Positions 1-7,909 of a stretch of DNA of 64,000 bases are shown here, piece after piece. Under the pieces are notes generated by a model that was not told where the DNA came from, made no database searches, and saw nothing but the letters and a program-made list of their open reading frames with translations. The stretch comes from Paracoccus luteus. GTDB lineage: Bacteria > Pseudomonadota > Alphaproteobacteria > Rhodobacterales > Rhodobacteraceae. How positions within the stretch are numbered: the stretch's first letter is position 1; every line of letters begins with the position of its first letter. The DNA lies in the NCBI RefSeq assembly GCF_004522155.1, contig NZ_SDEA01000002.1:248001-312000 (forward strand), written 5' to 3'. The translations under genes were made by a program, and so were the position numbers.

Positions 1-62
1 GTTCGCAGGACGTGCCGGATCGCTTCCTGTCGCTGCTGCAGCGATTGCGCGAGCAGGAGTAA
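1..62 (+). CDS. nepR: NepR family anti-sigma factor (C-terminal end only)
   Basis: The window opens inside an open frame that reads SQDVPDRFLSLLQRLREQE and stops with TAA at 60-62. A VPDRF-L-LL-RL ending is typical of the short anti-sigma factor NepR, which holds the general-stress sigma factor EcfG inactive until phosphorylated PhyR takes NepR away. The next gene, nine bases downstream, is an EcfG-type sigma factor, and nepR-ecfG is the usual order in alphaproteobacteria. Only the last 19 codons are visible, so the call rests on this short motif and the context. Confidence 0.75.
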   Translation, partial: SQDVPDRFLSLLQRLREQE

Positions 63-70
63 CAGACGAG

Positions 71-655
71 ATGACCCGCACGACAGAAGCGAATGCGCGG
101 TCCGGCGACGACCCGCGCAGCGAGCTTGTGAACCACCTGCCCGCGTTGCGGGCCTTTGCGCTGTCGCTGACCCGCGAGGGCGCGTCCGCCGACGACCTGG
201 TGCAGGACACAATCGTCAAGGCCTGGACCAACATGGACAAGTTCCAGGCGGGGACGAACCTGCGCGCCTGGCTGTTCACCATCCTGCGCAACACCTTCTA
301 TTCCGCCCGCCGCAAGACCCGGCGCGAGGTCAGCGACACCGACGGCATCCACGCCGCCCGGCAGGCGACCCGCCCCGAGCATGACGGGCGGCTGGCCATG
401 AACGATTTCCGCGTCGCGTTCGAGCAGCTGCCCGACGAACAGCGCGAGGCGCTGATCCTTGTCGGCGCGTCCGGTTTTTCCTACGAGGAGGCCGCGGGCA
501 TGACCGGCGTCGCCGTGGGCACGGTCAAGTCGCGCGCCAATCGCGGGCGGCGGCGGCTGGCCGAGTTGCTGCACATGGTCGAAGGCGAGGAACTGGACAT
601 GACCGATCGGGCCACCAAGGCCGTGATGGCGGCGCATCAGCCCGTTTCCCGCTAA
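71..655 (+). CDS. ecfG: ECF RNA polymerase sigma factor, EcfG/general stress type
   Basis: This 194-residue protein has the two-domain layout of an ECF sigma factor. Region 2 lies at about residues 22-85, with DDLVQDTIVKAW at 41-52 for core binding and the -10 element. Region 4 lies at about 110-165, with a helix-turn-helix starting at SYEEAAGMTGVAVGTVKSR. The position directly after nepR and before a HisKA_2 sensor kinase matches the alphaproteobacterial general stress module, in which EcfG directs transcription once NepR is sequestered by PhyR. PhyR is not in the window and would be expected just upstream. nepR and this gene are probably cotranscribed. The family is clear; the EcfG subgroup is inferred mainly from context. 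Confidence 0.88.
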   Translation: MTRTTEANARSGDDPRSELVNHLPALRAFALSLTREGASADDLVQDTIVKAWTNMDKFQAGTNLRAWLFTILRNTFYSARRKTRREVSDTDGIHAARQATRPEHDGRLAMNDFRVAFEQLPDEQREALILVGASGFSYEEAAGMTGVAVGTVKSRANRGRRRLAELLHMVEGEELDMTDRATKAVMAAHQPVSR

Positions 656-668
656 GGCGCGCGGCGGC

Positions 669-2456
669 ATGGCACGCCCGTCGGGCGATCTGTTCGGCTT
701 TACCCGCAGCCTGGGCTTTCGGCTGGCGATGCTGCTGACGATCGCCATCCTGCCCATCGGGCTGATCTCGATCATCCAGACCCTGCATCTGTCGCGCGAG
801 GCCGAGCGGTCGGCCGAGCTGGCGCTGCTGGGCCGGACCAGCGCGGCCGCCGCGGGCGAACGCGCGCTGCTGCAAAGCGCCATCGGCACGGCGGACGCGC
901 TGGGGCCGGCGGTGCTGACGACGCTGGACGACCCGGCGGCCTGTTCCGAGGTGATGGGCAATTTCATCCAGCGCAGCGCCAGTTTCGTGTTCGCCGGCTT
1001 CACCCCGGTCGACGGGATCAACCGCTGCAATTCCGGCGCGACGCCGCCGCGCGACCTGACGTCCTCGCCGCATTATCAGGCGTTCATGCGCAGCCCGTCC
1101 ACGCTGGTCACGGCGACGCGGCGGGGACCGATGTCCGGGCAGTCCGTGGTCATCGTCTCGCAGCCGCTGTATCGGGACCGCGAACTGCTGGGCTATATCG
1201 CCGTCTCGCTGTCGCACGACCTGCTGCGGTCCACCCACAGCATGACGCCGGGCACGGACGGCGCGCATATCGTGACGTTCAACGCCGCCGGCCAGACGCT
1301 GTCGTCGGACAGCGACGAAGACACCGCCGCCATCCTGCCGCAGGACACCACGCTGGCGCAGTTGGTCGCGCGGCGTGAAACCACCTTTGCCGAACGGTCG
1401 AACACCGGCGAGAACCGCGTCTTCGCCGTCGTGTCGGTCGTGCCGGGCCTCGTCTATGCCCTGGGCAGCTGGAGCCCGCGGCAGACCGGCATCGCCGGGC
1501 TGGGCCTGTCGCGGTTCGCCGCCGTGGTGTTCCCGCTGGCGCTGTGGGCGGTGTCGCTGGCGGTGGCGTATTTCGCCGTCTATCGGCTGGTGCTGCGCCA
1601 TGTGCGCGAATTGCGCGGGCAGATGCGCCGCTTTGCCATCGGCGACCGGTCCACCCCCCCGCCGGTGCTGCAGAACGCCCCGGCCGAGATCGCCGACGTC
1701 AGCGAGACGTTCCACAACATGGCCCGCATCCTGATCCGCGACGAGGCCGCGATGGAGGAGGCGGTGCAGGAAAAGACCGTCCTGCTGAAAGAGGTCCACC
1801 ACCGGGTCAAGAACAACCTGCAGTTGATCGCCTCGATCATCAACATGCAAAGCCGGGTGATCGACCACGCCGACGCGAAACGGGTGCTGCGCTCGGTGCA
1901 GGACCGGGTGCAGTCGCTGGCGACGATCTATCGCAACCTCTATCAGGCCGAGCATCTGGATTCGGTCGAGGCCGAGCGGCTGGTCGCCGACATCATCCAG
2001 CAGATGAGCTCGGCGACCGTCGCCACCGGCACCGAGATGCGGATCGAGACCAGCCTGGAACCGCTGACCCTGCTGCCCGACCAGGCCGTGCCGCTTAGCC
2101 TGCTGACCAACGAGGCGTTCACCAACGCGGTGAAATACGCGGGGCGCGCCGACCCTGACACGCCCGCCTGGGTGCGCGTCACGCTGGCGCGCGACAAGGA
2201 CGAATGGGCGTCCTTGCGGGTGGAAAACTCGCTGGGCCCGGAAAGCCGCGAGATGGAGGGGACGGGGCTGGGCAGCCAGCTGATCGAGGCCTTTGCCATG
2301 CAGCTGGAGGGCGAGGCCGAGGTCGCGGCCGAGAACGGCGTCTATCGGGTAGAAATGCGCTTCCGCCCCGCCACGCCGCAGCGCGAGGCGCATCGCGCCG
2401 AGGAGGCGCGCCCCGTCGTGCTGACGTCCAAGGCGCGCGCGGGGGCGCGGCACTGA
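669..2456 (+). CDS. Membrane sensor histidine kinase, HisKA_2 family (general stress response)
   Basis: A 595-residue kinase. It has a membrane segment at about 18-38, a periplasmic sensor region of roughly 235 residues, and a second membrane segment at about 276-300. HAMP-like sequence follows, then a HisKA_2 dimerisation domain with EVHHRVKNNLQLI; the phosphate-accepting histidine is about residue 378. The C-terminal ATPase domain has the N-box NEAFTNAVKYAG and the glycine motif GTGLGSQLI. Kinases of this family commonly phosphorylate PhyR, and the gene starts 13 bases after ecfG, so it probably feeds the NepR/EcfG switch. The signal sensed cannot be read from the sequence. After the stop, a hairpin separates it from the convergent PQQ operon. 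Confidence 0.87.
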   Translation: MARPSGDLFGFTRSLGFRLAMLLTIAILPIGLISIIQTLHLSREAERSAELALLGRTSAAAAGERALLQSAIGTADALGPAVLTTLDDPAACSEVMGNFIQRSASFVFAGFTPVDGINRCNSGATPPRDLTSSPHYQAFMRSPSTLVTATRRGPMSGQSVVIVSQPLYRDRELLGYIAVSLSHDLLRSTHSMTPGTDGAHIVTFNAAGQTLSSDSDEDTAAILPQDTTLAQLVARRETTFAERSNTGENRVFAVVSVVPGLVYALGSWSPRQTGIAGLGLSRFAAVVFPLALWAVSLAVAYFAVYRLVLRHVRELRGQMRRFAIGDRSTPPPVLQNAPAEIADVSETFHNMARILIRDEAAMEEAVQEKTVLLKEVHHRVKNNLQLIASIINMQSRVIDHADAKRVLRSVQDRVQSLATIYRNLYQAEHLDSVEAERLVADIIQQMSSATVATGTEMRIETSLEPLTLLPDQAVPLSLLTNEAFTNAVKYAGRADPDTPAWVRVTLARDKDEWASLRVENSLGPESREMEGTGLGSQLIEAFAMQLEGEAEVAAENGVYRVEMRFRPATPQREAHRAEEARPVVLTSKARAGARH

Positions 2457-2466
2457 CGCGGAACAG

Positions 2467-2490
2467 GCGCGGGCGGGGCCGCGCCCGCGC
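2467..2490. terminator. Hairpin between convergent genes
   Basis: Perfect 9-base arms GCGCGGGCG (2467-2475) and CGCCCGCGC (2482-2490) enclose a six-base loop. The hairpin lies between the stop of the sensor kinase and the stop of the last gene of the PQQ operon on the other strand. It could end transcription from both sides. There is no T-run, so it is only terminator-like. Confidence 0.4.
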
Positions 2491-3285
2491 TCAGCTGCCC
2501 GGCGCGAAGGTTTCGCTGAACGCGCGGCCCTCGGTGTCGGTGGCGCTGACGGCGACGGGCTGCCCGTTCGGGACATAGCCCAGCCGGAACACGGGGTTCT
2601 CGGAAATCGAGATGCCCCCCTCCATCGTCATCAGCATCTCGTCGCCCTGCCGCAGCGCGACGGTCGAGATGAACTCGGCCGGGATGTCGAGCAGCGTGAC
2701 CTGATCGCGCTGCAGCCCCGAGAAATTGGGGTGGCGGATCATCAGCGTGCCCATCACGCGGCCGTCCGCGGGTTCGGTCTTCCAGCGCATCTGGCCCATC
2801 GTCGCGCGAACATCCCCCGACTGGCCCGCGGGCGCGGCGCAGCCCCCCGACGCCTTGACGAACCGCCCGGCCATGACCTGCCGCCCGTCGTCCAGCGTGG
2901 CGATGGCGCGCACGTCGGAATAGGCGTCGACGCGGACCCGCACCTCGAAATCCAGGGGGCCGGTCGCGGGGCCGAAGGTGAACTCGCCCGCGACGGGCGC
3001 GGGGTTTTCGTCGATCACCAGCGTCAGGCTGGCGATGCGCGGCGCGTCCCTGGGCTGGGTGATGCGGATCGGGACCAGCGCCGGGTTGTCGGCGCGCGGC
3101 GGCGCGTCGAGGTCCAGCACCGCCGGATCGACCGGCGGCTCGGTTTCGGTGCCGATGATCGACGACCGCAGATCGTCCCAAGCGGGCGAGGCGATCAGCG
3201 GATTGTCGGCGGCCCATGCGGGCGCGGCCCATGCGGCCAGCGCCAGCGGAAGCAGGCGGGGCAGCAGGCGAAGGGGTGCGGTCAT
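2491..3285 (-). CDS. Quinoprotein dehydrogenase-associated SoxYZ-like carrier protein
   Basis: A 264-residue exported protein with a clear signal peptide (MTAPLRLLPRLLPLALAAWA, cut near residue 27). The middle and end resemble the SoxY and SoxZ halves of the sulfur-oxidation carrier joined in one chain. A conserved cysteine sits in ASGGCAAP where SoxY has its GGCG carrier motif. Fused SoxYZ-like proteins of this sort are known beside PQQ-dependent dehydrogenases, although their exact function is unproven. The start was chosen at 3285 because it overlaps the stop of pqqE by four bases and begins a signal peptide; a longer open frame upstream is a shadow inside pqqE. It is the last gene of the pqq operon. 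Confidence 0.82.
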   Translation of the reverse strand: MTAPLRLLPRLLPLALAAWAAPAWAADNPLIASPAWDDLRSSIIGTETEPPVDPAVLDLDAPPRADNPALVPIRITQPRDAPRIASLTLVIDENPAPVAGEFTFGPATGPLDFEVRVRVDAYSDVRAIATLDDGRQVMAGRFVKASGGCAAPAGQSGDVRATMGQMRWKTEPADGRVMGTLMIRHPNFSGLQRDQVTLLDIPAEFISTVALRQGDEMLMTMEGGISISENPVFRLGYVPNGQPVAVSATDTEGRAFSETFAPGS

Positions 3286-4424
3286 GTCCGGGGCGCCTCC
3301 TCTCGCGCCATGCGGCGGTGGATGAAGTCGTCGGCCGGCGCCGCCGCATCGGCGTCGGCCCGTGCGTGGATGGCGGCATTCAGGGGCGAGCGGCTGCACA
3401 CCGGGTCGGTGGCCGACGCCTGTCCCGCCATTGCCATAGCCTGACAGCGGCAGCCGCCGAAATCCAATGTTTTCCGCTCGCAGCTGTGGCACGGTTCCGG
3501 CATCCAGGCGGTGCCGCGAAAGGCGTTGAACGCCTGCCCGTCGTGCCAGATGTCCGCAAGCGGCCGGTCGCGGACGTTGTCGAAGGTCAGATCCGGGATC
3601 GTCTGCGCGGCGTGGCAGGGCAGCACCGTGCCGTCGGGCGTCACGTTCAGCCCGGTCGATCCCCAGCCGCCCATGCAGGCCTTGGGGAACCGCGCGTGAT
3701 GGTCGGCGGGCACATAGTCGATGACCATCCGCCCGCGCAGGTCGATGCGCGCGGCATCAACGACGCGCCGGGCCTCGGCCGCCTGTTCGCGCGTCGGCAT
3801 CAGCGCGCTGCGGTTCAGGTCGGCCCAGCCGTGGAACTGCACCGTGGCCACCTCGATGCGCCGCGCGCCCATCGCCAGCGCCAGCTCGATCATCTGCGGC
3901 AGGGTGTCCAGGTTTTGGCGATGCACCACGGCGTTGATGGTCAGCGGAAAGCCGACCTCGGCGATCCAGCGGGCGACCTGCATCTTGCGGTCCCACGACC
4001 CCTGCATCCCGCCGATGCGGTCCGCAGCGGTCCGGCCCACCCCCTGCAGCGACAGCTGGACATGGTCCACCCCGGCCGCGTCCAGTTCCCGCAGCCGCGC
4101 CAGCGTCAGCCCCAGCCCCGAGGTGATGAGGTTGACGTAAAGCCCCGCGTCCCGCGCCCCGCGCACGATGTCGGCCAGATCGCGGCGCGAGGCGGGCTCG
4201 CCCCCCGAGACATGGGTCTGCAGCACGCCAAGCGCCGCGGCCTGCGCGAAGACGTCGGCCCACTGCGCAGCCGTCATCTCGGCGCTGGCGCGGGTCAGCT
4301 GGACCGGGTTGGAACAATAGGGACAGGACAGCGGGCAGCGGTGGGTGACCTCGGCCAGCATGGCGACGGGCAGGCCGGGCGTGACGGGATTGCCCTGGAA
4401 GTCCCGGGGTCCGGCGATAGTCAT
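3282..4424 (-). CDS. pqqE: PQQ biosynthesis radical SAM enzyme PqqE
   Basis: A 380-residue radical SAM protein. The CxxxCxxC cluster motif is CPLSCPYC with cysteines 30, 34 and 37. The C-terminal SPASM region has cysteine groups (CMGGWG, LPCHAA, CHSCERK, GGCRC) for auxiliary iron-sulfur clusters. PqqE joins the glutamate and tyrosine side chains of the PqqA peptide while it is bound to PqqD, the first step of PQQ formation in the cytoplasm. Length and motifs are normal. The gene overlaps pqqD by four bases upstream and the SoxYZ-like gene by four bases downstream, so translation is probably coupled. Confidence 0.97.
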   Translation of the reverse strand: MTIAGPRDFQGNPVTPGLPVAMLAEVTHRCPLSCPYCSNPVQLTRASAEMTAAQWADVFAQAAALGVLQTHVSGGEPASRRDLADIVRGARDAGLYVNLITSGLGLTLARLRELDAAGVDHVQLSLQGVGRTAADRIGGMQGSWDRKMQVARWIAEVGFPLTINAVVHRQNLDTLPQMIELALAMGARRIEVATVQFHGWADLNRSALMPTREQAAEARRVVDAARIDLRGRMVIDYVPADHHARFPKACMGGWGSTGLNVTPDGTVLPCHAAQTIPDLTFDNVRDRPLADIWHDGQAFNAFRGTAWMPEPCHSCERKTLDFGGCRCQAMAMAGQASATDPVCSRSPLNAAIHARADADAAAPADDFIHRRMAREEAPRT

Positions 4425-4822
4425 GGCATCCTCACGAAGACCATGCGGCGGTCGATCAGCCCTTGCAGGAACTGGCGGACATCGGCGTCGATCTGTTCGG
4501 CGGGCGCGGCATAGCGGGCGGCAAGGTCGGCCACGATGGCGCCCAGCGTCCGGCCGTCCAGCGCGGTCAGGATCGCCTGCCCGACCGCATCAAGCTGCAT
4601 CGCGCGTTCGGGCGCCTGCAGGATCGCCATGTCGCGCACATGGTCGCGCGCCAGCCGGACCCCGCGCGGCAGGAACGGCACGGTGTCGGCGGCCAGCGCC
4701 GGGTCGGGCGGCGGCGCGGTGAAGCCCGCGGCGTCGGACCGGGGCGCCGCCCCGGACCCCGGGATATTTGCCGCCAGAAGATCGGGCGAGGCGACGCTGG
4801 CCGCTTGCGGCTGCGCGGTCAT
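4421..4822 (-). CDS. pqqD: PQQ biosynthesis peptide chaperone PqqD with N-terminal extension
   Basis: The last ~85 residues, from VPFLPRGVRLARDHVRDM onward, are a normal PqqD domain. PqqD binds the PqqA peptide and presents it to PqqE. The 133-residue frame starting at 4822 is about 45 residues longer than usual. The start overlaps the pqqC stop by four bases (ATGA), as elsewhere in this operon, which favours the long form. The extra segment reads SPDLLAANIPGSGAAPRSD. It is encoded by DNA (4739-4783) matching a repeated intergenic element found three more times in the window, so the extension looks like an in-frame insertion of a repeat. An alternative GTG start at VPFLPRG would remove it. 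Confidence 0.9.
   Translation of the reverse strand: MTAQPQAASVASPDLLAANIPGSGAAPRSDAAGFTAPPPDPALAADTVPFLPRGVRLARDHVRDMAILQAPERAMQLDAVGQAILTALDGRTLGAIVADLAARYAAPAEQIDADVRQFLQGLIDRRMVFVRMP
4739..4783 (-). repeat. Dispersed CTTCT-GGC…AAATA element, copy inside pqqD
   Basis: On the minus strand this reads ATCTTCTGGCGGCAAATATC, then CCGGGG, and ends with the hairpin arms CCGGGGC / GCCCCGG (plus-strand 4739-4745 and 4749-4755). The same layout (CTTCT-GGC, an AAATA core, a G-run, then a G/C hairpin) occurs at 13751-13802, 35003-35066 and 51182-51236, all between genes. Here it lies within the coding frame of pqqD. Confidence 0.65.
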
Positions 4823-5574
4823 GGCAGCAGCCCCTGGCCGGGCCGCCATGCGCCGGGGGGGATGTTGCCCGCGACATAGCCGTGCCACAGCGCGTCAAGC
4901 TGCGCCCACAGCACGTCGGTCTTGAAGGTCAGCGCGGCGGCGGCGGCGTCCTGTTTTTCCAGCGTGTCGGCGCGGTCCAGCACCCAGTTCAGGCCAAAGG
5001 CCACGTCCTTGGGCGCCTCGGCCAGGCGGGTGCGGAAATAGGACAGGGCGGTTTCGTCGGCAAAGTCATAGTGGCGCAGCAGCCCCTCGATCCGTTCGGC
5101 GTGGATGCGGGGCGCGAACATCTCGGTCAGGCTGGCGGCGACCGCGTCCAGCAGCGGCATGTCGCGGACAAAGCGGACATAGGCGTCGACGGCAAAGCGG
5201 GTGGCCGGCATCACCCCCGCACCGCTGGCGACATAGTCAGGGTCGAGGCCCACCGCACGGGCCAGCGCCAGCCAGCGGCGGATGCCGCCGCCCTCGGTGA
5301 CGCCGCCGTCGTGATCCTCGATCCGGGACCGCCAGACGCGGCGCAAATCGGGGTCGGTGACGCGCGACAGGAAGGCCGCGTCCTTCATCGGGATGCGCGA
5401 CTGGTATTGCCAGCGGTTGATGACCCAGGCGCGCACCTCGTCGGGGGTGCAGTCGCCGCCGTGCAGGCGGCGGTGGAACGGGTGCAGGTCGTGATAACGC
5501 TCATCCCCGATCCGGCGCAGCCGCGCGTGGAACGCGTCGCGGGAGAGGGGGAGATTGGGGGTGGGGGCGTTCAC
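4819..5574 (-). CDS. pqqC: Pyrroloquinoline-quinone synthase PqqC
   Basis: A 251-residue cofactorless oxidase of the heme-oxygenase-like PqqC fold. It carries out the last step of PQQ formation, ring closure and oxidation of the intermediate AHQQ with oxygen. Recognisable stretches are INRWQYQSRIPMKDAAFLSR and RIEDHDGGVTEGGGIRRWL near the start and HYDFADETALSYFRTRL in the second half. Length is the usual one. It overlaps pqqB by four bases upstream and pqqD by four bases downstream. Confidence 0.97.
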   Translation of the reverse strand: MNAPTPNLPLSRDAFHARLRRIGDERYHDLHPFHRRLHGGDCTPDEVRAWVINRWQYQSRIPMKDAAFLSRVTDPDLRRVWRSRIEDHDGGVTEGGGIRRWLALARAVGLDPDYVASGAGVMPATRFAVDAYVRFVRDMPLLDAVAASLTEMFAPRIHAERIEGLLRHYDFADETALSYFRTRLAEAPKDVAFGLNWVLDRADTLEKQDAAAAALTFKTDVLWAQLDALWHGYVAGNIPPGAWRPGQGLLP

Positions 5575-6455
5575 AGCGTGATCTCCATGCCATCGTGGCC
5601 GACCTGCCAGCCGGCGGCGCGGACCTGCGCCGATTCCGGCGATGCGGGGTCGCAGAGCGGGTTCGAGTTGTTGACGTGGACATAGACGCGCCGGGCGGGC
5701 GCGGTCAGGCGCGACAGGCTGCCATCCGGGCCGGACACCGGCATGTGGCCCATGCGGCGGCTGGTCTTGGTCCCCAGCCCCGCGCGGATCATCTCGTCAT
5801 CCGTCCACAGCGTGCCGTCGAACAGCACCAGATCGGCGCCGCCGATGCGGTCGGCCAACCAGCCGGGCAAGTCGGCGCAGCCGGGGATGTACAGCGCCCG
5901 GCGGCCGTTCGCGGCCAGTTCCACGCCGACGGTGGTTTCGCCGATCAGGTCGGTCTGCACCGTCTCGCCTTCCAGATACAGCGGCACCTTGCCGGGCACG
6001 GCAAAGATCGTGGCGGTCAGGCCGGGGGCGAGTTCGACGGGCTGGTCCATCGCCAGCGGACGGCGTGGCACCAGATCGGGGTTCAGTGCGGAAAACACCG
6101 GGTTCGCGTCCAGCACCGCGTGGATCGCGGGCGTGGCCAACAGGTCGAACCGCTGGCTTTCACGCAGGGTCAGCAGCCCCGCCACGTGGTCGATGTCGCC
6201 GTTCGTGACCAGCACCGACCGCAGCGGCAGGTCGCGCAGTCCGGTCGGATGCAGTGCGGACGTCGCCGCCAGCTGCGCGCGGATGTCGGGCGAGGCGTTC
6301 AGGATCGCCCAGGCTTGTCCGTCGGCGCTGACGGCAAGGCTGCTTTGGCTCATCGGGGCCAGCCGGCCCGTTCGGGCGGCGGCGCAGTTGGGGCAGCCGC
6401 AGTTCCACTGCGGCAGGCCGCCGCCGGCACCGGCCCCCAGGATGATGATGTGCAT
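5571..6455 (-). CDS. pqqB: PQQ biosynthesis protein PqqB
   Basis: A 294-residue metallo-beta-lactamase-fold protein that begins MHIIILGAGAGGGLPQWNC, the characteristic PqqB start, followed by CGCPNCAAAR. The metal-site region is NGDIDHVAGLLTLRES. PqqB is needed for full PQQ yield and has been linked to hydroxylation of the cross-linked intermediate. A much longer open frame runs upstream, but the conserved N-terminus fixes the start at 6455. It follows pqqA by 77 bases that hold a strong hairpin. Confidence 0.96.
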   Translation of the reverse strand: MHIIILGAGAGGGLPQWNCGCPNCAAARTGRLAPMSQSSLAVSADGQAWAILNASPDIRAQLAATSALHPTGLRDLPLRSVLVTNGDIDHVAGLLTLRESQRFDLLATPAIHAVLDANPVFSALNPDLVPRRPLAMDQPVELAPGLTATIFAVPGKVPLYLEGETVQTDLIGETTVGVELAANGRRALYIPGCADLPGWLADRIGGADLVLFDGTLWTDDEMIRAGLGTKTSRRMGHMPVSGPDGSLSRLTAPARRVYVHVNNSNPLCDPASPESAQVRAAGWQVGHDGMEITL

Positions 6456-6485
6456 CGCCGTGCCTGCTGCGGTCGGGGACGGAAC

Positions 6486-6514
6486 GGCCCCGCCCGATGC
6501 TGCCGGGCGGGGCC
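6486..6514 (-). promoter_or_regulatory. Hairpin between pqqA and pqqB (likely attenuator or RNA-stability element)
   Basis: Perfect 10-base arms GGCCCCGCCC (6486-6495) and GGGCGGGGCC (6505-6514) flank a nine-base loop in the 77-base gap between pqqA and pqqB. No T-run follows on the minus strand, so it is not a classic terminator. A stem here would protect or partly terminate a short pqqA transcript. That fits the need for far more PqqA peptide than enzyme, and similar behaviour is known for other pqq operons. Confidence 0.6.
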
Positions 6515-6532
6515 GCTGGCTGTCGCGGCTGT

Positions 6533-6625
6533 TCAGAACAGAACCGGTTCGTCCTCGGCCGGCGCATACATGTTGATTTCCATGCCGCAGGCGATTTCCT
6601 TGAGGGCGGGTTTGGTCCAGGCCAT
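6533..6625 (-). CDS. pqqA: PQQ precursor peptide PqqA
   Basis: A 30-codon gene that starts MAWTKPALKEIACGMEINMY. Glutamate 16 and tyrosine 20, spaced E-x-x-x-Y, are the two residues that PqqE joins to make PQQ, and both are exactly where expected. The ribosome site is AGGGAGA about seven bases before the ATG. It is the first gene of the minus-strand pqq operon. Its promoter must lie in the 159-base gap shared with the divergent metallo-hydrolase gene. Confidence 0.97.
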   Translation of the reverse strand: MAWTKPALKEIACGMEINMYAPAEDEPVLF

Positions 6626-6784
6626 GTCGTCTCTCCCTTGGTGAAACCGGGCAAGCCGGTCGAGCGATCAGGCTAAGGCGGTGGCGGCGGCTGGCAAGCA
6701 GACGAAAGTGGCAGGCGGGCAAAGAAACCCGAATGCAGGCGGCAGGCGGGAAACTTGCCCCGCCATTAACGGGAAGGTTCGGCA

Positions 6785-7837
6785 ATGCATGTTCTGATCT
6801 TGACTGCCTGTCTGGCCGCCTCTCCCGGGGTTTGCGCGCCGCGACTGCTGCCGGGCGGGCTGGGCGACACAGCCGCAGCCTGTGAGGCGCGGGGTGATTC
6901 GGTCGCCGCAGACTGGATCGCCGGGCATCCGGGGCTGGTCGCACAGGGCTGGACCTGCGCGCCGCTGTCCGACGCGCCCGTGCTGGCGGTGACGGAAACC
7001 GCGCCCGGCATCCACGTCCACCGCGGCGCCGATGCGGCGCTGTCGCCCGACAATCGCGGCGGGATTGCGAACCTGTCCTTTGTCGTGGGCACGGAGCGCG
7101 TGGCGGTGATCGACCCCGGCGGCACCCGCGAACAGGGCGATGCGCTGTTCGCCGCCATCCGCCGCGCCACGCCGCTGCCGCTGGGGCCGGTGATCCTGAC
7201 CCACATGCACCCCGACCACATCGCCGGGGCCGAGGTGTTCGCCGAGGCCGGCGCCGAGATCATCGGCGACGCGCGGCTGCCTGCGGCGCTGGCCGCCCGT
7301 CGCGCGACCTGGATGGAAAGCATCCCGGCGCAGATCGGGGCGCAGGCGTGGCTGGGCACCGTGCTGGTCGATCCGACGCGGCTGGTCGATGCGCCCGCGA
7401 CGTTCGACCTGGGCGGCCGCAGCCTGCGGCTGAACCCGGTGCCGCGCGCCCACACCGACGGCGACCTGACCGTGCGCGACGACCTGACCGGGACGCTGTT
7501 CACCGGCGACCTGGTGTTTCGCGGCCTGACGCCGGTGGTGGACGGATCGCTGAAAGGCTGGTTGGCGTGGCTGGCGCAGCCCGCGCAACCGGGGCCGGTG
7601 GTGCCGGGTCACGGGCCCGTCGCGCCCGCGCTGGACCGGGCCGCCGCGGACGAGATCCGTTACCTGACCGCGCTGCGGGGCGCGGTGCGGGCGGCGCTGG
7701 ACGCGGGACAGGGGCTGTCGCAGGCGGTGCCCGCCATCGTCGCGGCGATGACGCCGCAGCGCGCGGGCTGGGCCGATTTCGACGCCACCACCGCCCGCAA
7801 CGCCGCCGCCGCCTATGCCGAGATGGAGTGGGACTGA
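6785..7837 (+). CDS. Quinoprotein relay system zinc metallohydrolase (metallo-beta-lactamase fold)
   Basis: A 350-residue exported metallo-beta-lactamase-fold protein. The metal-binding motif is THMHPDH at 139-145, with later ligand regions HTDGD, TGDLVF and PGHGP. The N-terminus (MHVLILTACLAASPGVC) looks like a short signal peptide. Related proteins (SoxH-like, PQQ-associated) are found with SoxYZ-like carriers and PQQ dehydrogenases; their reaction is unknown. It is divergent from pqqA and starts after GGAAGG. With the SoxYZ-like gene at the other end of the operon it frames the pqq genes, which supports a shared periplasmic task. Confidence 0.82.
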   Translation: MHVLILTACLAASPGVCAPRLLPGGLGDTAAACEARGDSVAADWIAGHPGLVAQGWTCAPLSDAPVLAVTETAPGIHVHRGADAALSPDNRGGIANLSFVVGTERVAVIDPGGTREQGDALFAAIRRATPLPLGPVILTHMHPDHIAGAEVFAEAGAEIIGDARLPAALAARRATWMESIPAQIGAQAWLGTVLVDPTRLVDAPATFDLGGRSLRLNPVPRAHTDGDLTVRDDLTGTLFTGDLVFRGLTPVVDGSLKGWLAWLAQPAQPGPVVPGHGPVAPALDRAAADEIRYLTALRGAVRAALDAGQGLSQAVPAIVAAMTPQRAGWADFDATTARNAAAAYAEMEWD

Positions 7838-7909
7838 CCCGCCCCTTTCGCATGGCTTGCCGCCGCGCCGCCCCCCGCTGCTATAGTTGCAGGGGGGAGA
7901 GAGCGAATC

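Noticed and set aside
525-2576. 683-codon minus-strand frame over the sensor kinase
   Set aside because: Antisense shadow of the histidine kinase; no family features.
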